Shown: positions 59,581 to 64,000 of the stretch, piece by piece | Position numbering within the stretch: position 1 is the first letter of the stretch | Layout: each line of letters opens with the position of its first letter | Source: Nocardioides sp. Root1257 | Lineage (GTDB): Bacteria; Actinomycetota; Actinomycetes; Propionibacteriales; Nocardioidaceae | Reading direction: 5' to 3' | DNA length: 64,000 nt | Assembly (NCBI RefSeq): GCF_001425175.1 | Contig: NZ_LMDV01000014.1 | Span: 62,001-126,000, forward strand | Notes under the pieces: model-generated | The model's input: only the letters and a program-made list of their open reading frames with translations | Database searches by the model: none | Told to the model about the DNA's origin: nothing | Translations under genes and position numbers: made by a program

Positions 59581-60873
59581 ATGACCTCCGACGTCGATGT
59601 CGTCGTGCTCGGGCTCGGCGCGGGTGGCGAGTACGCCGCCCGCAAGCTCGCCGAGGCCGGCCTCCGGGTCGTCGGGGTCGAGCGCGACCTCGTGGGCGGC
59701 GAGTGCCCGTTCTACGGCTGCACCCCGTCGAAGCTGATGATCCATGCGGCCCACGACGGGCAGGGGCTGGGTCGGGCCGCGGCTCGGATCCGCGAGGCCA
59801 ACCACGACTGGGACGACGAGACCCACACCGGGCCGCTCGAGGAGGCCGGCGTCCGGGTCGTCCGCGGGCACGGCCGCCTCGCCGGGCCGGGCCGCGTCGA
59901 GGTCGACGGCACGACGTACGACGCGCGGCTCGGCGTCGTCCTCGACACCGGCACCGCGCCCACCGTCCCGCCGGTCGACGGCCTCGCCGCGACGCCGTAC
60001 TGGACCAACCGCGAGGTGATGCGGCAGGTCGAGACCCCCGAGTCGCTGGTCGTGCTCGGCGGCGGCCCGATCGGGTGCGAGCTGGCGCAGGCGTTCGCCC
60101 GGTTCGGGACCCGGGTGACGCTGGTCGAGGCCGAGGACCGGCTGCTCGGCCCGGAGGAGCCGGAGGCCGCCGAGGTCGTCACCCGACTGCTGCGCGCCGA
60201 CGGCGTCGACGTGCGGGTCGGCGCCGAGCTGACCCGGGTCGAGCACGACGGCGCGTTCGTCCTCGAGGTCGGCGGTGTGGTCCTGGGCGCCCAGCACCTG
60301 CTGGTGGCGGTCGGCCGCACCCCGAACCTCGCCGACATCGGGCTGGAGACGGTCGGCCTGTCCCCGGACGCCGACCACCTGGACACCGACGAGTGGCTGC
60401 GGGCGGGGGAGCGGCTCTGGGCCGTCGGCGACATCACCGGCCAGGGCGCGTACACCCACGTCTCGCTCTACCAGGCCGAGGTCGCGGTGCGCGACCTGCT
60501 CGGCGCGGGCGGCCCGACCGCCGACTACCGAGCGGTCAGCCGGGTGACGTTCACGGATCCGGAGGTCGGGGCCGTCGGGCTCACCGAGGCCGGCGCGCGC
60601 GAGGCCGGTCTGCGGGTCGTGGTCGGGCACGCCGACATCCCGCGCGCGGCGCGCGGCTGGATCAACGAGGCCGAGGGGATCGTCAAGGTCGTCGCCGACG
60701 CAGACCGCGGGGTGCTGGTCGGCGGCACCGTCGTCGCGCCGTACGGCGGCGAGGTCGTCGGCCTGCTCAGCGCGGCCGTGCACGCCGCGATCCCGGTCGA
60801 GACCCTGCGCCGGATGCACTACGCCTACCCGACCTTCCACCGGGCGATCTCCGCCGCGCTGGCCGATCTCTGA
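59581..60873 (+). CDS. FAD-dependent disulfide reductase-like protein, paralogue 2
   Basis: A 430-residue paralogue of the preceding protein. FAD motif LGLGAGGEYAA, redox pair C42-PFYG-C47 in GGECPFYGCTPSK, NAD(P) motif LGGGPIGCELAQ, LWAVGDITGQGAYTH, and the same C-terminal MHYAYPTFHRAI without the usual His. It is shorter by about 28 residues, mostly in the early FAD domain. The ATG follows TAGGAG by 4 nt. The tandem pair probably arose by duplication, but the two proteins have diverged widely. Confidence 0.85.
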   Translation: MTSDVDVVVLGLGAGGEYAARKLAEAGLRVVGVERDLVGGECPFYGCTPSKLMIHAAHDGQGLGRAAARIREANHDWDDETHTGPLEEAGVRVVRGHGRLAGPGRVEVDGTTYDARLGVVLDTGTAPTVPPVDGLAATPYWTNREVMRQVETPESLVVLGGGPIGCELAQAFARFGTRVTLVEAEDRLLGPEEPEAAEVVTRLLRADGVDVRVGAELTRVEHDGAFVLEVGGVVLGAQHLLVAVGRTPNLADIGLETVGLSPDADHLDTDEWLRAGERLWAVGDITGQGAYTHVSLYQAEVAVRDLLGAGGPTADYRAVSRVTFTDPEVGAVGLTEAGAREAGLRVVVGHADIPRAARGWINEAEGIVKVVADADRGVLVGGTVVAPYGGEVVGLLSAAVHAAIPVETLRRMHYAYPTFHRAISAALADL

Positions 60874-60961
60874 GGAGCCTCCGACCGGTGCGTGTGACCA
60901 CGTCAATTTCGGGGAAGGACCTGCGGGAGCCGGGACGGGCCCGGCCCTGAGGGAGGAACCG

Positions 60962-62311
60962 ATGTCGCAGGAAGCATGGAGCTCCGGGGGCTCGCGACAC
61001 GAGGCCGATGACACCAGCGACCGGCTGTACACGCCGGAGGACTTCGCGGCGTACGCCGCCCGCCGGGAGAACCGCGACGGCGGCGCCGGAGGCCGCGAGC
61101 CGATGACCTACGGCGACCCCCTCACCGACCCGCTCCCGTCCGCGGAGCCGCCGGTCGAGGCGGCCCCTCCCACGGCCCCGCCCGTCGCCCAGCCGGCGAG
61201 CACGCCGAGCACCCCGAACACCCCGCCGCCGGCCTACCGGCCCTCGACTCCGCCGCCGCCCGCCGCCCCGCCCGCTGCCGGTCCGCCAGCCACCCGCCCG
61301 CCGGTGACGACGGCCCCGGTGGCCGCCGCGCCGGCCCAGCCGGGCGCCGACGAGGCCGCCGGCGACGTACGCCGCTTCATGTCGGCCACCGACTTCCTGG
61401 ACCGGCGCGACGCCGAGCAGGAGCACGGCCCGGCCACCTGGGGCTGGCGCGGGAAGGTCCGCCGCTGGAGCGGCGGCCTGATCACGCCGCGGATGGGCCC
61501 CGACGAGCTCGCCTACGAGCAGGACCGGGCCACCATCCAGCGCGACTTCGACGGCCCGCGCACCATCGCGTTCATCAACCCCAAGGGCGGCGCCGCGAAG
61601 ACGACCGGCGTCCTGGCCGCCGGCTTCACGTTCGGCACCGTCCGCGGCGGCGGCGTGGTCGCGTGGGACAACAACGAGACCCGCGGCACCCTCGGCATCC
61701 GGGGCACCCGCAGCGCCCACCGCAACACCACGCGCGAGCTGCTCGAGGACCTCGAGCGGTTCACCGACGTCTACCAGTCCCGGATCGGCGACCTGGGCGC
61801 GTTCGTGCGCTCCCAGGGCGACGCCCACTTCGACGTGCTCGCCTCCGACGAGCGCCCCGACGTGACCGGGACCATCAAGGCGTCGGACTTCGACTCGGTG
61901 CACAAGCTCCTGGAGCGCTTCTACCGAGTCATCCTGATCGACACCGGCAACAACATGCGGGCCGAGAACTGGCTCGCCGCCGCCGGGGCAGCCGACCTCC
62001 TGGTCGTCACCTCGACGGTCCGTGAGGACACCGGCTACAGCGGTTTGTGGATGCTGGACGCCCTGCAGGACGCGGGCTACCAGGATCTCAAGCACAAGAC
62101 GGTGACGGTGCTGTCCGACCCGTCCGCGAACGTCGACGCGAAGCTCGCGGCCGACCTCGTGGACGTCTACCAGCAGCGCACCCGCGGGGTCTACCGCGTC
62201 CCCTACGACCCGGCGCTCGTGGCCGGCTCGGTGGTGCCCTACGCGCAGCTGTCCGAGAACACCCGGATGCAGTGGCTGCGGGCCTGCGCCGGGATGGCCG
62301 CGGCGCTCTGA
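60962..62311 (+). CDS. MinD/ParA-like ATPase with proline-rich N-terminus
   Basis: A 449-residue protein. Residues about 50-130 are Pro/Ala/Thr-rich and disordered; a short conserved linker (FMSATDFLDRRDAEQEHGP) precedes the ATPase. The Walker A-like loop is NPKGGAAKTTG (207-216). The deviant Walker A of the family is KGGxGKTT, so the Gly before Lys is Ala here. Walker B-like VILIDTGNN lies at 324-331, and a switch region VVTSTVRED follows. The layout recalls EspI and other type VII-secretion- or polarity-linked ATPases. No ESX genes are in the window, so its role is open. GGAGG lies 5 nt before the ATG. Confidence 0.8.
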   Translation: MSQEAWSSGGSRHEADDTSDRLYTPEDFAAYAARRENRDGGAGGREPMTYGDPLTDPLPSAEPPVEAAPPTAPPVAQPASTPSTPNTPPPAYRPSTPPPPAAPPAAGPPATRPPVTTAPVAAAPAQPGADEAAGDVRRFMSATDFLDRRDAEQEHGPATWGWRGKVRRWSGGLITPRMGPDELAYEQDRATIQRDFDGPRTIAFINPKGGAAKTTGVLAAGFTFGTVRGGGVVAWDNNETRGTLGIRGTRSAHRNTTRELLEDLERFTDVYQSRIGDLGAFVRSQGDAHFDVLASDERPDVTGTIKASDFDSVHKLLERFYRVILIDTGNNMRAENWLAAAGAADLLVVTSTVREDTGYSGLWMLDALQDAGYQDLKHKTVTVLSDPSANVDAKLAADLVDVYQQRTRGVYRVPYDPALVAGSVVPYAQLSENTRMQWLRACAGMAAAL

Positions 62312-62325
62312 CCGCTGGCTCGCTG

Positions 62326-62352
62326 CCTCCGGCCGCTCGACCCGGCCGGAGG
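62326..62352. terminator. Bidirectional hairpin terminator
   Basis: CCTCCGGCC (62326-62334) pairs with GGCCGGAGG (62344-62352) over a 9-nt loop, between the converging ATPase and PPOX genes. No T tract on either strand. Confidence 0.55.
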
Positions 62353-62359
62353 TGGTGGG

Positions 62360-62767
62360 TCAGCTCTTCGCAGCACCCCACCCGTGCCACTTCTCGACGA
62401 CCAGCCAGGCGCTGGTGCGCGGGCTCTCCCGGTTGGGATAGGGCTTGCCGGTGTAGTGGGTGCTGAGCCGGTCGATGTCGACGAGCCCCTCGTCCGCGCT
62501 CAGGCCCTCGACCCGACCGACCAGGGACACGTGCGTGTACCAGCCGGACTCGTCCAGGACGGTCAGGCTGACCCGGGGGTCGCGCCGCAGGTGCTGGAGC
62601 CGGACCCGGGTGTCGTCCATGTTGAGCAGCACCCGGTCGTCCTCCTCGAGGAGGTACCAGGTCGCCACCGAGATCGGCTGGCCGTCGGAGCGCAGGGTCG
62701 ACACGACGGCGGGATTCGGCTTCAGCAGCAGCGCACGGACGTCGTCGCGGTACGGGAGCTCGGGCAT
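62360..62767 (-). CDS. PPOX-class flavin/F420-binding protein
   Basis: A 135-residue split-barrel protein of the pyridoxamine 5'-phosphate oxidase-like superfamily (Rv1155-like, F420/FMN-dependent). Conserved features: PAVVSTLRSDGQPISVATWYLLEEDDRVLLNMDD, then VRLQHLRRDPRVSLTVLD and VSLVGRVEGLS. The cofactor could be F420 or FMN; the sequence alone does not decide. It is transcribed towards the ATPase gene and starts 64 bp from the divergent dehydrogenase gene. Confidence 0.85.
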   Translation of the reverse strand: MPELPYRDDVRALLLKPNPAVVSTLRSDGQPISVATWYLLEEDDRVLLNMDDTRVRLQHLRRDPRVSLTVLDESGWYTHVSLVGRVEGLSADEGLVDIDRLSTHYTGKPYPNRESPRTSAWLVVEKWHGWGAAKS

Positions 62768-62831
62768 GGATCCTCCTGGAGACGGGTTACGACGAGGTTA
62801 GGTCCCCTGTTTCCCCAGCGAGAGGTTCACC

Positions 62832-63848
62832 ATGCGCGCAGTCGTCTATCGCGAGACCGGTCCGTCGTCGGTGCTGGAGCCGGTCGAGCGCGACCTGCCC
62901 GAGCCCGGTCCCGGCGAGGTGCGGGTGCGGGTGGTCAGGTCGGGCGTCAACCCGACGGACTGGAAGTTCCGCGCCGGGATGATGGCCGGGTGGGACGAGG
63001 TCGTCCCCGGGCAGGACGGCGCGGGAGTCGTCGACGCGGTCGGCCCCGGCGTCGAGGAGTTCGCCGTGGGCGACCGGGTCTGGCTGGTGCTCGCCCAGCA
63101 CGGCCGGCCCTACGGCACCGCGGCCGAGTTCACGGTGCAGCCGGTCGAGCGGGTCGCGCCGCTGGCCGACGAGGCGTCGTACGACCTCGGCGCGAGTCTG
63201 GGGGTGCCCGCGGTGACGGCGCACCGGGCGCTGACCGCCGGCGAGGACGGACCCCACCGGCTCGGTCCGGGAACCCTGGCCGGCCGGGTCGTGCTGGTGG
63301 CCGGGGGAGCGGGCGCGGTTGGGAACGCCGCGATCCAGCTGGCCCGCTGGTCCGGCGCGACCGTCGTCACGACCGTGAGCAGCGACGAGAAGGCCGACCT
63401 CGCGCGTGCCGCGGGCGCCGACCACGTCGTCAACTACCGGGAGTCCGACGCGACGCAGGCCATCCGCGAGGTCGCACCGGACGGGGTCGACATCGTGGTC
63501 GAGGTGGCGCCCGCCCAGAACGTCGGCATCGACCTCGAGGTGGTCAAGGTGCACGGCCTGGTCTCGATCTACGCCAACAACGGCGGCGACGAGCTGACCA
63601 TGCCGCTGCGCGCGGCGTTCGGGAAGAACCTTCGCTTCCAGTTCCTCATCCTCTACACGCTGCACGACCACCTGGTCCGGGCTGCGATGGAGGACGTCAA
63701 CGCGGCCGTCGCGGCCGGGGCGCTCCGGGTCGGGGCCGAGGCGGGGGTCCCGCTGCACCACTTCGGGCTGGCCGAGACGGCCGCCGCTCAGGATGCTGTG
63801 GAGGCTGGCGCGGTCGGCAAGGTGCTGATCGACGTCACCGACGCGTAA
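62832..63848 (+). CDS. Zinc-independent MDR-family quinone reductase-like dehydrogenase
   Basis: A 338-residue medium-chain dehydrogenase/reductase of the NADPH:quinone oxidoreductase (QOR) type. MRAVVYRETGPSSVLEPVERD opens the GroES-like domain; the Rossmann domain has VLVAGGAGAVGNAAIQLA and a dinucleotide loop. It lacks the Cys residues of zinc-binding alcohol dehydrogenases. The probable reaction is NADPH-dependent reduction of a quinone or enone. The start follows GAGAGG by about 7 nt. Confidence 0.9.
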   Translation: MRAVVYRETGPSSVLEPVERDLPEPGPGEVRVRVVRSGVNPTDWKFRAGMMAGWDEVVPGQDGAGVVDAVGPGVEEFAVGDRVWLVLAQHGRPYGTAAEFTVQPVERVAPLADEASYDLGASLGVPAVTAHRALTAGEDGPHRLGPGTLAGRVVLVAGGAGAVGNAAIQLARWSGATVVTTVSSDEKADLARAAGADHVVNYRESDATQAIREVAPDGVDIVVEVAPAQNVGIDLEVVKVHGLVSIYANNGGDELTMPLRAAFGKNLRFQFLILYTLHDHLVRAAMEDVNAAVAAGALRVGAEAGVPLHHFGLAETAAAQDAVEAGAVGKVLIDVTDA

Positions 63849-63893
63849 TCAGCACGGCCACCGATCTCAGGCACCGCGTGGTTGAGTGGTGAG

Positions 63894-64000
63894 GTGGCCA
63901 AACCGTTGTGGGTCGTCGTCGGTGTCGTCCTCGTGCTCGTCGGACTGCTGTGGACCTTGCAGGGCATCGACGTCATCCAGGGCAGCTCCATGAGCGGCAC
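63894..64000 (+). CDS. Small membrane protein, truncated by the window end
   Basis: Only the first 35 codons are present (VAKPLWVVVGVVLVLVGLLW, then TLQGIDVIQGSSMSG). The N-terminus is one TM helix. It resembles a common short actinobacterial membrane protein of unknown function whose end is outside the window. The GTG start at 63894 is inferred from the hydrophobic pattern and from GAGTGGTGAGG upstream. Confidence 0.6.
   Translation, partial: MAKPLWVVVGVVLVLVGLLWTLQGIDVIQGSSMSG

Overview
The window is a high-GC (roughly 70%) chromosomal segment from an actinobacterium, most likely a Nocardioides-like member of the Propionibacteriales. This is an inference from codon bias, frequent GTG starts, many genes whose -10 box (TANNNT) lies only 6-9 nt before the start codon (leaderless transcription), and gene order. 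The order thrS / HIT / pgsA / pdxS / pdxT / yebC / ruvCAB / yajC-secDF / apt / rel / hisS / aspS / rarA / alaS / ruvX / mltG / aroE / prepilin peptidase / aroCKBQ / efp / nusB follows, with insertions and losses, the order I recall for Mycobacterium tuberculosis (Rv2614c down to Rv2533c).

Left end (1 to about 4105): the right-hand part of an integrated element, all on the minus strand: tyrosine integrase, excisionase-like HTH protein, a small protein, a RepA-type helicase and another small protein. The element ends in tRNA-Val-derived direct repeats (3968-3992 and 4081-4105). The 3' end of the helicase gene carries a dense array of CCTGTCC/GGACAGG repeats and a large inverted repeat (511-690) that look like an iteron-type replication origin. 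The element's left end, and presumably the intact tRNA-Val gene, lie outside the window.

4126-11285: a GNAT acetyltransferase, thrS, a lipoprotein with a GH25-like barrel, a GNAT/HIT divergent pair sharing one symmetric leaderless promoter, an inositol monophosphatase-family enzyme and a PAS-PAS-SpoIIE phosphatase. 11295-17366: a xylose module (xylA divergent from xylFGH and a ROK repressor) controlled by two direct copies of a composite operator block, each with two operator-like palindromes and a CRP-like site. 17390-24245: phosphatidylinositol-phosphate synthase, then pdxS and pdxT (pyridoxal phosphate synthase) split by a 3.7-kb five-gene secretion locus. That locus holds two SipW-type signal peptidases (Ser/His), two substrates with SipW-type signal peptides and TasA/camelysin-like sequence, and one further secreted protein. 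In one gene the peptidase is fused to a substrate-like secreted part. This is the most unusual locus here.

24300-38136: SOS-controlled ruvCAB, yajC-secD-secF (SecD has a long Pro/Ser/Lys-rich linker), apt, rel (ppGpp synthetase/hydrolase), a DUF349 protein converging on rel across a near-perfect 83-nt palindrome, an MBL-fold hydrolase, hisS and aspS. 38456-44866: a peptide-type ABC importer in the order permease, binding protein, permease, ATPase, ATPase. 44891-58096: rarA, two small membrane-associated proteins, alaS, ruvX, mltG, the shikimate genes around a prepilin peptidase, a SIMPL protein, efp and nusB. 58115-64000: two tandem, diverged FAD disulfide-reductase-like proteins, a MinD/ParA-like ATPase with an altered Walker A, a PPOX protein, a quinone-reductase-type dehydrogenase and the start of a small membrane protein that runs off the window.
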